A DNA stretch of 64,000 nt from DATHTC01 sp963746805 (GCA_963746805.1 CAVVCQ010000001.1:930001-994000), one strand, 5' to 3'. Positions 51,006 through 59,265 are shown, counted from the stretch's first letter. Numbers and translations are program-made. Notes: generated by a model not told the origin, from the sequence alone.

Positions 51006-51369
51006 GTGAAGATCGCGACGTCAGACGGCATCGAGATCTGCGCCGACTGCCGCGTCGCCGACTCGTTCGGCGCACGGCTTCGCGGCCTCCTCGGCGCACG
51101 CGGGCCTGGAGGTGGGGGAGGGGCTCCTGATCCCGCGCACGAGCTCCGTCCACACCCACTTCATGCGCTTCCCGATCGACGTCGTCTTCCTCGACGGGGA
51201 GGGGCGCGTCGCGAAGATCGTCCGCGGCCTGCGGCCGTGGCGCTTCGCGGGCGCGCGGGGCACGCGGGACGTGCTCGAGCTCCCGGCCGGCCACTCCGAC
51301 CGCCTCGGGCTCCGCGAGGGCGCGGTCCTCGTCTCGGCGCCTGCTGCCTATCCGGCGGGTCGACCCTAG
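51006..51369 (+). pseudogene. DUF192 protein, +1 frameshift
   Basis: The first part (IATSDGIEICADCRVADSFGARLRGLLGARG) and the second (GEGLLIPRTSSVHTHFMRFPIDVVFLDGEGRV) are the two halves of a DUF192 domain. They are separated by one extra base near 51105. Corrected, it is about 120 residues from GTG 51006 and has no signal peptide. DUF192 genes often occur near Tad loci in actinobacteria, as here; their role is unknown. Confidence 0.72.
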
Positions 51370-51420
51370 CCCTTCGGGGTTCCCCGCCTCTCCGCCGCGC
51401 CGGGAATACTCCGGCCGACG

Positions 51421-51651
51421 ATGCGACTCACGGTCAGCGATCCCGCCGCGATCCCCGACCTCCTCACGGCGCTCCGCCGCGGGGAGTGCGTGGCCGACCG
51501 CGCCGCGGGCGGCGTCGACGTCGCGTTCCCCTGGGTCGCGACGCTCGCCGACGCCCGCCAGGCGATCGTCGAGCTCACGTTCTTCGCCCGCACGTGGGAG
51601 CTCTCCCACCCGGGGCTTTCCATCGCGCTCGAGACGAAGGCGCCGGGCTGA
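51421..51651 (+). CDS. Small protein of a response-regulator-linked family (copy 2)
   Basis: A 76-residue soluble protein from ATG 51421. Its start MRLTVSDPAAIPDLLTAL, central GGVDVAF and end WELSHPGLSIALET align with the 72-residue protein at 33905. Its stop lies directly against the stop of a convergent NarL-type regulator with no gap. No described family is recognised. Confidence 0.55.
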   Translation: MRLTVSDPAAIPDLLTALRRGECVADRAAGGVDVAFPWVATLADARQAIVELTFFARTWELSHPGLSIALETKAPG

Positions 51652-52269
51652 TCAGGCTGCGCGGACGAGCGCCTGCTCGTGCGCGATCCGGATCGCCTCC
51701 GTCCGCGTGGAGGCGCCGAGCTTGCGGTAGACGTTGCGCAGGTGGAACTTCACCGTCTGGTCGCTGATCCACAGCTCGCTGGCGATCTCGCGGTTGGTGA
51801 GCCCCTGAGCGAGCTGCGCCAGGACGTCGTGCTCCTTCGGCGACAACCCGGCGCCCTTCGGCGGGCCTGCCAGCCGGTGGACGTGGACGACACTGCCCTC
51901 GACGGTGCCGCGGATCGCGGCGGGGAGGTCGACCGGGCCGATGCGCTTGAGGATGTAGCCCGCGGCACCGCGGTCGAGCGCGGCCGACACGAGCTCGGGC
52001 TCGTCCACCGCGGAGAACACGATCACGGCCGAGTCCGGCAGCAGGCGCCGGAGCGCGTCGAGGCACGTGAACCCGTCGGCGTCTGGCAGCCGCAGGTCGA
52101 GGAGCACGACGTCGGGACGGAGCGCGCCGGCCCGCTCGACCGCCGCCGCAGCGGATTCGGCCTCGCCGACGACCTCGAACCCGTCGTCGGTCTCGAGGAT
52201 CGCGCGGACCGACTCCCGCATGAGCGCGTGGTCGTCCACAACGAGGATTTTCAGGTTCAGTGGCCGCAT
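51652..52269 (-). CDS. NarL/LuxR-type response regulator
   Basis: A 205-residue regulator with receiver pocket VDDH, phospho-acceptor Asp in VVLLDLRLPD, Ser in VIVFSAVDEP and Lys in YILKRIGP. The LuxR domain is LSPKEHDVLAQLAQGLTNREIA. ATG 52269 precedes NLKILVVDDH. It is close in sequence to the regulator at 36344 and lacks an adjacent kinase. Confidence 0.87.
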   Translation of the reverse strand: MRPLNLKILVVDDHALMRESVRAILETDDGFEVVGEAESAAAAVERAGALRPDVVLLDLRLPDADGFTCLDALRRLLPDSAVIVFSAVDEPELVSAALDRGAAGYILKRIGPVDLPAAIRGTVEGSVVHVHRLAGPPKGAGLSPKEHDVLAQLAQGLTNREIASELWISDQTVKFHLRNVYRKLGASTRTEAIRIAHEQALVRAA

Positions 52270-52369
52270 CACTGAATGACCACACCATTCCTGGTCCCGG
52301 CACACCGTCGTATCCCTCGAAACGGTGAACCTCGCGGTTCCGTCCGTTCGGGGAGGGTCGTCTCACCCG

Positions 52370-52615
52370 ATGAACGGTGCCCTGCCGGACCCGATCCCGT
52401 TGAATCGCCACATGGATGCCGCCGCGACGAAGCGGGACACGCAGAACGCCGAGGCGGCCCTCGTCCTCAGCTGGCGGTACGGCGTCCTCCGCGAGGCGGG
52501 GTACGACCGGGACGACGCGTTCATCCTGGCGCGGGCTCCCGTCGACGTCCACGTGGCGGCCGACCTGCTCGCGCGCGGTTGCCCGCCCCGGACGGCGCTG
52601 GAGATCCTCCTGTGA
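52370..52615 (+). CDS. Small hypothetical protein upstream of a small membrane protein
   Basis: An 81-residue frame from ATG 52370 (ATG 52412 is an alternative giving 67 residues). The C-terminal part, ALVLSWRYGVLREAGYDRDDAFILARAPVDV and then LLARGCPPRTALEIL, looks like a compact helical domain. The stop overlaps the next GTG start (GTGA), so the two are co-translated. No family is recognised. Confidence 0.5.
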   Translation: MNGALPDPIPLNRHMDAAATKRDTQNAEAALVLSWRYGVLREAGYDRDDAFILARAPVDVHVAADLLARGCPPRTALEILL

Positions 52616-52914
52616 ACGGCGCCGTCGTGTTCACGCTGTCCGCGGCCTTCGGTGGGGCGCTCCTGGCCGTGTGGCTCGACGCGCGCTTCCCGTCGCTGGC
52701 CCCGCGGAGCCTCACCGTGCGTCTCGTCGCCGCGGGCGCGGCGTGGCTGCTCGCCGACGGCGCAGCACGGCTCTTCGAGCGCGTCCTCGCGACGGCCCCG
52801 GTCGAGCCGCGCGAGCTCGTCGCACTCGGTGTGATCCTGCCGGCGCTCGTCGCCACCTTCCTCACCGGGCTGTGGCTGCTGCGGTCGCTCGCCACCGCGG
52901 CCAGCACCCGCTGA
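52612..52914 (+). CDS. Small three-helix membrane protein (copy B, right of the Tad locus)
   Basis: A 100-residue protein from GTG 52612 with three hydrophobic helices and the shared element WLDARFPSLAPRSLTVRLVAAG, plus a final LPALVATFLTGLWLLRSL helix. Both are also found in the protein at 41670 on the other side of the pilus operon. Function unknown. Confidence 0.55.
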   Translation: MNGAVVFTLSAAFGGALLAVWLDARFPSLAPRSLTVRLVAAGAAWLLADGAARLFERVLATAPVEPRELVALGVILPALVATFLTGLWLLRSLATAASTR

Positions 52915-52930
52915 GCAGCGCCGGGACCAC

Positions 52931-52957
52931 GAAAAAGCCCCGCCGGGGCAGGGCTTC
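52931..52957 (-). terminator. Rho-independent terminator of the GlsB-like gene
   Basis: Read leftward, GAAGCCC ... GGGGCTTTTTC forms a stem of at least six base pairs followed by five T residues, 29 bases past the GlsB-like stop. It may also stop rightward transcripts from 52914. Confidence 0.75.
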
Positions 52958-52985
52958 TCCGCTCACTTCTGTGTGGCCTCGCGCG

Positions 52986-53270
52986 TCAGATCCCCCCTCG
53001 GACGGGACCCCCGCGGCGGCCGACCACCATCCGGTAGATGAGCAGCAGGACGATCGCGCCGATGATCGCCGTGAGCCACGTGGAAATGTCGAAGAACTCG
53101 TCGAGCGGGTCGGCGTCGAACACGAGCCCGGCGACGAAGCCGCCGAGCAGCGCCCCCACGATCCCGATGATCGCGGTGACGATGAACCCGCCCGGGTCGT
53201 CGCCCGGCAGGAGGGCCTTCGCGATCGCCCCGGCGATGAGCCCGAGGATGATGAAGGCGATGATTCCCAC
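52986..53270 (-). CDS. GlsB/YeaQ/YmgE-family small membrane protein
   Basis: This 94-residue protein has the family pattern IIAFIILGLIAGAIAKALLPGDDPGGFIVTAIIGIVGALLGGFVAG, then two acidic residues and a last helix (IIGAIVLLLIYRMVVGRRG). Members are often called transglycosylase-associated or stress-response proteins; the true role is unknown. GTG 53270 follows AAAGGAGAA. Confidence 0.88.
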   Translation of the reverse strand: MGIIAFIILGLIAGAIAKALLPGDDPGGFIVTAIIGIVGALLGGFVAGLVFDADPLDEFFDISTWLTAIIGAIVLLLIYRMVVGRRGGPVRGGI

Positions 53271-53408
53271 GCTTCTCCTTTCGTCGCGGTATCGGGCCGC
53301 AGCGGACCCATCGCGCGGTATTTCCCGGCAGGTCACGGCGTCAATCCCTGCGTTGCATCGAAAGGGGGTAGAAGCCGACCGTCGAACCGTGTAGAACCGG
53401 CCGGTCAG

Positions 53409-54374
53409 ATGCTGCGGCGTCTCCTTCCAGTCCTCCTGTTCGCCGCAGCGCTCGCGGCTCCTGCCGCCGCGACCGGCGCCGTCCGCTCTTCGATCTTCTA
53501 CTACCCGTGGTACGGGACGCCGCGCCACGACGGCTCCTTCATCCACTGGCAGCAGAACGGGGCCGTGCCGCCGGGCCGGATCGCGTCGTCGTACTACCCT
53601 GCGCGCGGCCCGTACTCCAGCGCCGACCGGCTCGTGCTGGCGGCGCAGATGGAGGAGATCCGCCGCGCCGGCGTCGACCAGATCTCCGTCTCGTGGTGGG
53701 GTTGGGGCTCCGTCGAGGACCAGCGCCTCGAGCTGCTCCTCCCCGAGACGCGGACGCACGGGCTGGACGTCGCCGCGCACCTGGAGCCTTACGGCGGTCG
53801 GACGGCGGCCTCGACAGCCGCCGACGTCCGGCACCTCCGCGAGCTCGGGATCAAGGACTTCTACGTCTACGGGCCGCAGGACGACACCGCCGAGAACTGG
53901 GCGGCTGCGCACGCCTCGCTGCCGGCGGACGTGCGGCTGTTCGCGCAGACGCACCTCGTCGGCTGGGCCGCCGCGGGGCGCTTCGACGGCGTCTACACGT
54001 ACGACGTCCTCGTCTTCACCGGCGACCGCTTCGCCCGGCTCTGCGAGCAGGCGCGGAAGGCCAAGCTGCTGTGCGCGCCGTCGGTCGGGCCCGGCTACGA
54101 CGCGCGGCGAGCGGTCGCCGATGCGCGCGTCCGGCCGCGGCGCCAGGGAAAGACGTACGACGGGATGTGGGCGAGCGCGATCAGGGCGGGCGCCAACCTC
54201 GTCACGATCACGAGCTACAACGAGTGGCACGAGGGAACGCAGATCGAGCCGGCGCGCCCCCGGCGCGGTTATCACGGCTACGACGGCGCCTGGGGCACGC
54301 GCGGGCCGGACGCGGAGCGGGCCTACCTCGACCGCACCGCGTACTGGACGGCCCGGTTCAGTAGAGGGTGGTAG
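53409..54374 (+). CDS. Secreted GH99-like glycoside hydrolase
   Basis: This 321-residue protein has a signal peptide (about 1-24) and a single TIM-barrel domain with the GH99/endo-alpha-mannosidase-like elements FYYPWYGTPRHDG, ISVSWWGWGS, AHLEPYGGR and the late SYNEWHEGTQIEPA, which contains conserved Glu residues. It may cut mannose-rich glycans outside the cell. ATG 53409 begins the signal peptide. The last 17 bases overlap the convergent thioredoxin gene. Confidence 0.75.
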   Translation: MLRRLLPVLLFAAALAAPAAATGAVRSSIFYYPWYGTPRHDGSFIHWQQNGAVPPGRIASSYYPARGPYSSADRLVLAAQMEEIRRAGVDQISVSWWGWGSVEDQRLELLLPETRTHGLDVAAHLEPYGGRTAASTAADVRHLRELGIKDFYVYGPQDDTAENWAAAHASLPADVRLFAQTHLVGWAAAGRFDGVYTYDVLVFTGDRFARLCEQARKAKLLCAPSVGPGYDARRAVADARVRPRRQGKTYDGMWASAIRAGANLVTITSYNEWHEGTQIEPARPRRGYHGYDGAWGTRGPDAERAYLDRTAYWTARFSRGW

Positions 54375-54915
54375 CGAGCCGCCGGCGGTAGGTCGCGCTG
54401 AGCGGATGGTGCGTGCCGAGGTCGGCGAACAGCGCCACCATCAGCCGGCGAATCCGGTCCCGGGCCTGCGGGTCGGAGGCCCTCGCGAGGAGCGCCTCGA
54501 AGGCCGCCTCGTAGTCGCGGGCGTCGAGCGCCTCGACCACGTCGGGCCACTCGCCCTCGATGCGCAGCTCCTCGACGATCCGGTCGGCCTCGCTCGGGCC
54601 GCTCAGCTTGTCGAGGAACTCGGCGATGAGCTGCGGCGTCCGCACGCCGACGAACTCGTCGACCACGTGCCCGTTCCGGAACGCCTTCACCGCAGGGATG
54701 CCCTGGATCCCGTACTCGCGTGCGAGGCCGGGGTTCGCGTCGACGTCCACCTTCGCGAGCACGACCCGGCCTTCGCGCTCGACGACGGCGGCTTCGAGCG
54801 CCGGCCCGAGCATGCGGCAGGGGCCGCACCACTCGGCCCAGAAGTCCACGACCACGGGAAGCTCGGCCGATTGCTCGATCACCTCGGCGGCGAAGGTCGA
54901 CTCGCTGACGTCCAT
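54358..54915 (-). CDS. Thioredoxin-domain protein with C-terminal helical repeat (YbbN/CnoX-like)
   Basis: The protein has 185 residues. The N-terminal thioredoxin fold has the intact active site WAEWCGPCRM and the cis-Pro loop GIPAVKAF. About 75 C-terminal helical residues follow (ALDARDYEAAFEALLARASDPQARDRIRRLMVALFADLG), like the TPR tail of YbbN. It would act as a redox-linked protein-folding helper in the cytoplasm. ATG 54915 was chosen because it starts the domain. Confidence 0.88.
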   Translation of the reverse strand: MDVSESTFAAEVIEQSAELPVVVDFWAEWCGPCRMLGPALEAAVVEREGRVVLAKVDVDANPGLAREYGIQGIPAVKAFRNGHVVDEFVGVRTPQLIAEFLDKLSGPSEADRIVEELRIEGEWPDVVEALDARDYEAAFEALLARASDPQARDRIRRLMVALFADLGTHHPLSATYRRRLATTLY

Positions 54916-54956
54916 CAGCAGTGGGAACGCGCGTCGCGGCGCCCGGATTCCGCCGC

Positions 54957-55973
54957 TCAGAGGACGAACACGTCGGCGGCGCAGCCGAAGACGAGCGCGG
55001 CCGGAATGTCGGGCTCGGCCACGCCCGCGAGCGACGGGTGCGCGATGTCGACCGCCGTGTCGGGCCACGCCTCGAGCCCGAGCGCGGCCGCGCCGTCGTC
55101 GCGTCCGACCGCCAGCAGCTGGTCGAGCGGGATCACGTTGCGTCGGCCGGACTGCCGTCGTGCGATCCCTTCCAGCTCACGCAGCTCCTCCAACGGGTCG
55201 ATGCGGACGTTCGAGTCGGAGCCCACGCAGAGCGGGATCTCGCGGTGGCGCAGGCGCTCGACCGGCAGGAACCCGTCGCCGAGGTTGGCCTCGGTCGTCG
55301 GGCAGACGCACACGCGGGCTCCGGTGCGGGCGACGAGGTCGAGCTCGGCGCCGTCGGCGTGCGTCGCGTGGACGACGGTGGTGTGCGGCCCGAGGCAGCC
55401 GGCGCGGTCGAGCACCTCGAGCGGGCGCGCGCCGTGCTCGGCGAGGCACTCCTCGATCTCCTGCGGCTGCTCGTCGGCGTGCACGTGGAGCGGAAGGCCC
55501 TCCGCCGCGGCGTAGCGGCCGACCGCCTCGAGCCACGGCAGCGGGCAGGCGCGCACGGAGTGGGGGGCGACGCCGACGCGCAGGCCGTGGGCGCGAAGCG
55601 ACTCGACCTCGTCGAGGTAGGCGGCCGGCGAGTCGCGCCGGAACCGCGGGATCCCGCCGCGCGCGTACGCCACGTGGAGGAGCACGAGCTCGATCTCCGC
55701 CTCCTCGGCGGCCTCCGCCGCGGCCAGCGCCTCGTCGTAGCCGAGATAGTGGAACTCGCCGACGGCGGTGAATCCGGCCGCGCGCATCTCGCGGTACACG
55801 GCCGCGTAGAGCTCGCGCACCGAGTCCGGCGTGTGCCGCGCCGCCTCGACCAGCATCAGCTCGCGCCACGCCCAGAAGTCACCGCCCTCGGACCGGCCGC
55901 GCAGCGTGCGCTGGAAGGCGTGCGAGTGCGCGTTGACGAAGCCGGGGAGCTCGAGCCGCGCGTCCATCGGCAC
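54957..55973 (-). CDS. hutF: Formimidoylglutamate deiminase-like amidohydrolase (HutF-like)
   Basis: This 338-residue metal-dependent hydrolase has motif 1 PGFVNAHSHAFQRTLRG, a later HVHADEQPQEIEE region, THADG and the catalytic Asp in VGSDSNVRID, which are closest to HutF of histidine breakdown. It is about 100 residues shorter than typical HutF. The usual N-terminal beta-sandwich strands are missing, and the protein begins almost at the metal motif. No other hut genes are in the window, so specificity is uncertain. GTG 55973 or ATG 55967 may be the start. Confidence 0.7.
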   Translation of the reverse strand: MPMDARLELPGFVNAHSHAFQRTLRGRSEGGDFWAWRELMLVEAARHTPDSVRELYAAVYREMRAAGFTAVGEFHYLGYDEALAAAEAAEEAEIELVLLHVAYARGGIPRFRRDSPAAYLDEVESLRAHGLRVGVAPHSVRACPLPWLEAVGRYAAAEGLPLHVHADEQPQEIEECLAEHGARPLEVLDRAGCLGPHTTVVHATHADGAELDLVARTGARVCVCPTTEANLGDGFLPVERLRHREIPLCVGSDSNVRIDPLEELRELEGIARRQSGRRNVIPLDQLLAVGRDDGAAALGLEAWPDTAVDIAHPSLAGVAEPDIPAALVFGCAADVFVL

Positions 55974-56110
55974 GCAATCGTCACAGTTTTGCGGGCGCGG
56001 AGCAGCGACGATGCGGGGTTCGATACCGAGATCTGGTGCCAGACACCTGCGTTCTGGATTCGATGCAAGCGCCGGCCAGGCGGACGACGGTCGGCAACTA
56101 TCCTTGACGC

Positions 56111-56659
56111 GTGGCCACCCGCGCGGTCCCGAGCCCGCTCGCCCAGCTTCCGAATGCGCTCACCGTCGCGCGGCTGCTCCTGATCCCGGTCTTCGTCGCG
56201 CTGATCGTGCCGGCCGAGGGCGGGGAGAGCTGGGCCGCGGCGATCGTCTTCGCCGTCGCCGGCGTGACCGACCAGGTCGACGGCTTCCTCGCGCGGCGCT
56301 GGCACGTCGAGTCCGCGTTCGGGAAGATCGCCGACCCGCTCGCCGACCGGCTGATGATCGACGCGGCCGTGCTCCTCCTCTTCTGGCACGACCGCCTGCC
56401 GTGGATCGCGCTGCTGATCCCCGCCCGCGACCTCGCGCTGATCGTGCTCACGCCGCTCGCGATCGGGCGCGGCTACCGCTTCGAGGTGAACCTCGTCGGC
56501 AAGGCCGCGACCTGGCTCCTGTACGCGTCGCTCGCGTTCCTGATGGTCACCACGGAAGGCACCGACTGGCCGTTGTGGATCTTCTGGGCCGGCGTCGTGC
56601 TCGCGCTCGTGTCCCTGGTCGGCTACGGCTGGAAGGCGCTGCGGGAGGTGCGGGCGTGA
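56111..56659 (+). CDS. pgsA: CDP-alcohol phosphatidyltransferase (PgsA-like)
   Basis: This 182-residue inner-membrane enzyme has about five helices and the full CDP-alcohol motif D-x2-DG-x2-AR-x8-G-x3-D-x3-D (from DQVDGFLARR to ADPLADR). It most likely makes phosphatidylglycerol phosphate from CDP-diacylglycerol and glycerol 3-phosphate. GTG 56111 is the start. The stop overlaps the next gene start (GTGA). The pgsA, FHA and merR order recalls the Rv1822-Rv1828 region of mycobacteria. Confidence 0.82.
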   Translation: MATRAVPSPLAQLPNALTVARLLLIPVFVALIVPAEGGESWAAAIVFAVAGVTDQVDGFLARRWHVESAFGKIADPLADRLMIDAAVLLLFWHDRLPWIALLIPARDLALIVLTPLAIGRGYRFEVNLVGKAATWLLYASLAFLMVTTEGTDWPLWIFWAGVVLALVSLVGYGWKALREVRA

Positions 56660-59175
56660 AGGCCGTCGTCATGGCCGGCGGCGAGGGCACGCGCCTCCGC
56701 CCGCTCACGTCGAACCAGCCGAAGCCGATGGTCCCGATCGTCGGCAAGCCGTGTATGGAGCACATCCTCGAGCTCCTGCGCCGACACGACTTCCGGGACG
56801 TGATCGTCACGCTCGCGTTCCTCCCGCAGGCGATCCGCAGCTACTTCGGCGACGGCGAGGCGATGGGGCTCGAGATCGAGTACTCCGTCGAGGAGTCGCC
56901 GCTCGGCACGGCCGGCTCGGTGCGCCTCGCGAGCGCGAAGCTCGACGACACCGTTCTCGTCATCTCCGGCGACGCGCTGTGCGACATCGACCTGACGGCG
57001 CTCGTCGCCTCGCACCGCGAGCGGGGCGCCTCGGTCACGATCGGGCTGAAGTCGGTGGAGAACCCGCTCGAGTTCGGCATCGTCGTCACCGACGAGGACG
57101 GCCGCGTCGAGCGCTTCCTCGAGAAGCCGTCGTGGGGGCAGGTCTTCTCGGACACGATCAATACCGGCATCTACGTGATCGAGCCCGAGGTGCTGCGCCA
57201 CGTCCCGGACGACCGGCCCTACGACTTCTCGAAGGAGCTCTTCCCGCTGCTCCTGGAGATGGGCCGCCCGATCTACGGCCACGTCTGCGACGGCTACTGG
57301 CAGGACATCGGCAACCTCGACCAGTACCGGCAGGCGAACCAGGACGCGCTCGAGGGCGGCGTCGGGCTCGAGGTGAAGGGCATCCGGCTGCGCGGGAACA
57401 TCTGGATCGGCGAGGGCGTGGAGGTGGCCGACCTCGCCGCGATCGAGGGCCCCGCCTTCATCGGCGACAACGTCCGCATCGCCCCGGGAGCCACCGTCGG
57501 CGCCTCGGCCGTGCTCGGCAACAACGTCACCCTCCGTGAAGGCGCGCGCGTGACGCGGTCGGTGCTCGACTCCTCGACCCACATCGGCCGCAGCGCGCTC
57601 GTCGAAGGCGCGATCGTCGGCCGTGCCTGCGACTTTCGCGACCACGTCCGCGTCCACGAGGGCGTCGCGATCGGCGACAACGTCACGCTCGGCGCGGAGA
57701 GCGTCGTCTTCCCGGGGGTCCGGATCTTCCCGTACAAGGAGGTCGAGACCGGAGCGCAGATCCACGAGAGCCTGATCTGGGAGTCGCGCGCCTCCTCGCG
57801 GCTGTTCGGAAAGGACGGCATCGCCGGGCTGGTGAACGTCGACCTGACGCCGGAGGTGTCGATCCGGCTCGCGGCCGCGCTCGGCACGGCCCTCGACCGC
57901 GGCGCCCGGGTCGTCGCGAGCCGCGACCCGGCGCCGGCCTGCCGGATGGTGAAGCGCGCGATCATCACGGGGCTGATCTCCACCGGCGTCGACGTCGACG
58001 ACCTGCGTGCGGCGCCGTCGCCGGTCGCGCGGCACATGCTGAAGATGCACGCCTACGACGCCGGCATCCACGTCGGGACGAGCTCGTCCGACCCCGAGGT
58101 CGTCCAGGTGAAGATCTTCGAGCCGCCCGGAATCCAGGTGTCGCCGGCACTCCAGCGCGAGATCGAGAAGTTCTTCACGCGCCAGGAGCTGCGGCGCTCC
58201 GCGTACGACGAGGTGGGGGACATCGGCTATCCGGCGCGTGTCCGCGAGAGCTACGCGCAGGATCTCCTCGAGTCGCTCGACGCCCCGGCCATCCGCGCCC
58301 GCGGCTTCCGCGTGGTCGTCGACTACGGCTACTCCGCCGCGTCGTTCGTGCTCCCGCTCGTGCTCGGCCCGCTCGGCGTCGAGGCAGTCTCCGCCCACGG
58401 CTTCGCCGCGATGGCCGACCCGGGGCAGGAGGGCTCGGTGCCGGAGCTCGTCGAGCAGACGCGGCGGCTCGTGTCCGCCGTCGGCGCCGACCTCGGCGTC
58501 GTCCTCGACCGGGCGGCCGAGCGGCTCTACCTCGTCGACGAGACCGGCCAGGCGGTGACGAACGAGCAGACGCTGCTCCTGTTCCTGCGGCTGCTCGTCT
58601 CGGACGGCCATCGCGGCAAGCTCGCGTTCCCCGTCACGATCACGAGCCTCGTCGAGACGATCGTCGACGGCAGCGCGCTCGAGGTCGTGCGCACGCCCGC
58701 GTCGCTCGCCGACCTCACGGCGGCTGCCGCGGGCGACGACGTCGTCTTCGCCGGGGCGGTCGGCGGCGGCTACGTCTTCCCGACCTTCCTCCCGGCCTAC
58801 GACGCAGTCGCGGCACTCTGCAAGCTGCTCGAGCTCCTGGCGCCGCTCGACAAGCCGCTCTCGGAACTCGTCGGCGAGCTTCCGGTCTCGACCGTCGTCC
58901 ACCGCGAGCTGCCGTGCCCGTGGGCCGCCAAGGGCCTCGTCATGCGTCTCCTGAACGAGCGCTTCGCCGACCGCGACGTCGACGTCACGGACGGGATCAA
59001 GGTGACCGGCGAGCACGGCTGGGTGCAGGTGCTGCCCGACCCGGACGAGCCGATCGTGCACCTGTACGCCGAGGGCGACTCCGAGGAACGCTCGCTCGAG
59101 CTCGAGCGCGAGATCCGCGAGCTCGTCGAGGCGATCGTGCAGGGAGCGCGCGCCGAGGAGCGAACCACGGCCTGA
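56656..59175 (+). CDS. Sugar-1-phosphate nucleotidyltransferase fused to a degenerate phosphohexomutase domain
   Basis: The protein has 839 residues in three parts. A GT-A nucleotidyltransferase (MAGGEGTRLRPLT, GDALCDIDL, YWQDIGNLDQY) is followed by a left-handed beta-helix of hexapeptide repeats (about 255-350). The rest is a domain of the phosphoglucomutase/phosphomannomutase fold. The first domain suggests GDP-mannose or similar synthesis. In the mutase domain the catalytic serine loop reads GTSSSDPE (near 473), not TASHNP. The metal loop is DRAAER (near 617), not DGDADR. The sugar loop is GAVGGGYVFP. The mutase is probably inactive. GTG 56656 overlaps the pgsA stop. Confidence 0.83.
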   Translation: MKAVVMAGGEGTRLRPLTSNQPKPMVPIVGKPCMEHILELLRRHDFRDVIVTLAFLPQAIRSYFGDGEAMGLEIEYSVEESPLGTAGSVRLASAKLDDTVLVISGDALCDIDLTALVASHRERGASVTIGLKSVENPLEFGIVVTDEDGRVERFLEKPSWGQVFSDTINTGIYVIEPEVLRHVPDDRPYDFSKELFPLLLEMGRPIYGHVCDGYWQDIGNLDQYRQANQDALEGGVGLEVKGIRLRGNIWIGEGVEVADLAAIEGPAFIGDNVRIAPGATVGASAVLGNNVTLREGARVTRSVLDSSTHIGRSALVEGAIVGRACDFRDHVRVHEGVAIGDNVTLGAESVVFPGVRIFPYKEVETGAQIHESLIWESRASSRLFGKDGIAGLVNVDLTPEVSIRLAAALGTALDRGARVVASRDPAPACRMVKRAIITGLISTGVDVDDLRAAPSPVARHMLKMHAYDAGIHVGTSSSDPEVVQVKIFEPPGIQVSPALQREIEKFFTRQELRRSAYDEVGDIGYPARVRESYAQDLLESLDAPAIRARGFRVVVDYGYSAASFVLPLVLGPLGVEAVSAHGFAAMADPGQEGSVPELVEQTRRLVSAVGADLGVVLDRAAERLYLVDETGQAVTNEQTLLLFLRLLVSDGHRGKLAFPVTITSLVETIVDGSALEVVRTPASLADLTAAAAGDDVVFAGAVGGGYVFPTFLPAYDAVAALCKLLELLAPLDKPLSELVGELPVSTVVHRELPCPWAAKGLVMRLLNERFADRDVDVTDGIKVTGEHGWVQVLPDPDEPIVHLYAEGDSEERSLELEREIRELVEAIVQGARAEERTTA

Positions 59176-59203
59176 CGAGAGCGCCTAGACTCTCAACCAG
59201 AGG

Positions 59204-59233
59204 TTGACCCTTAGAGGGGACCCCTGCTTCAAT
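59204..59233 (+). promoter_or_regulatory. Possible sigma-70-type promoter for the RsiG-like gene
   Basis: TTGACC (59204-59209) and TTCAAT (59228-59233) are separated by 18 bases in the gap after the nucleotidyltransferase gene. The predicted start of transcription would lie about 25 bases before ATG 59266. A GGACCC/GGGTCC hairpin (59218-59239) overlaps the spacer and -10. Motif matching only. Confidence 0.4.
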
Positions 59234-59265
59234 GGGTCCACGATCCCGCGACCCGAAAGGCGTTC

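Noticed and set aside
52416..54374. A 652-codon frame extending the GH99-like gene upstream
   Set aside because: The signal peptide at ATG 53409 marks the true start; upstream sequence overlaps other genes and a terminator.
56623..59061. An 812-codon minus-strand frame opposite the nucleotidyltransferase
   Set aside because: Its composition (His/Arg/Asp/Glu-rich, no motif) is that of the antisense of a GC-rich gene; the plus-strand frame has clear domains.
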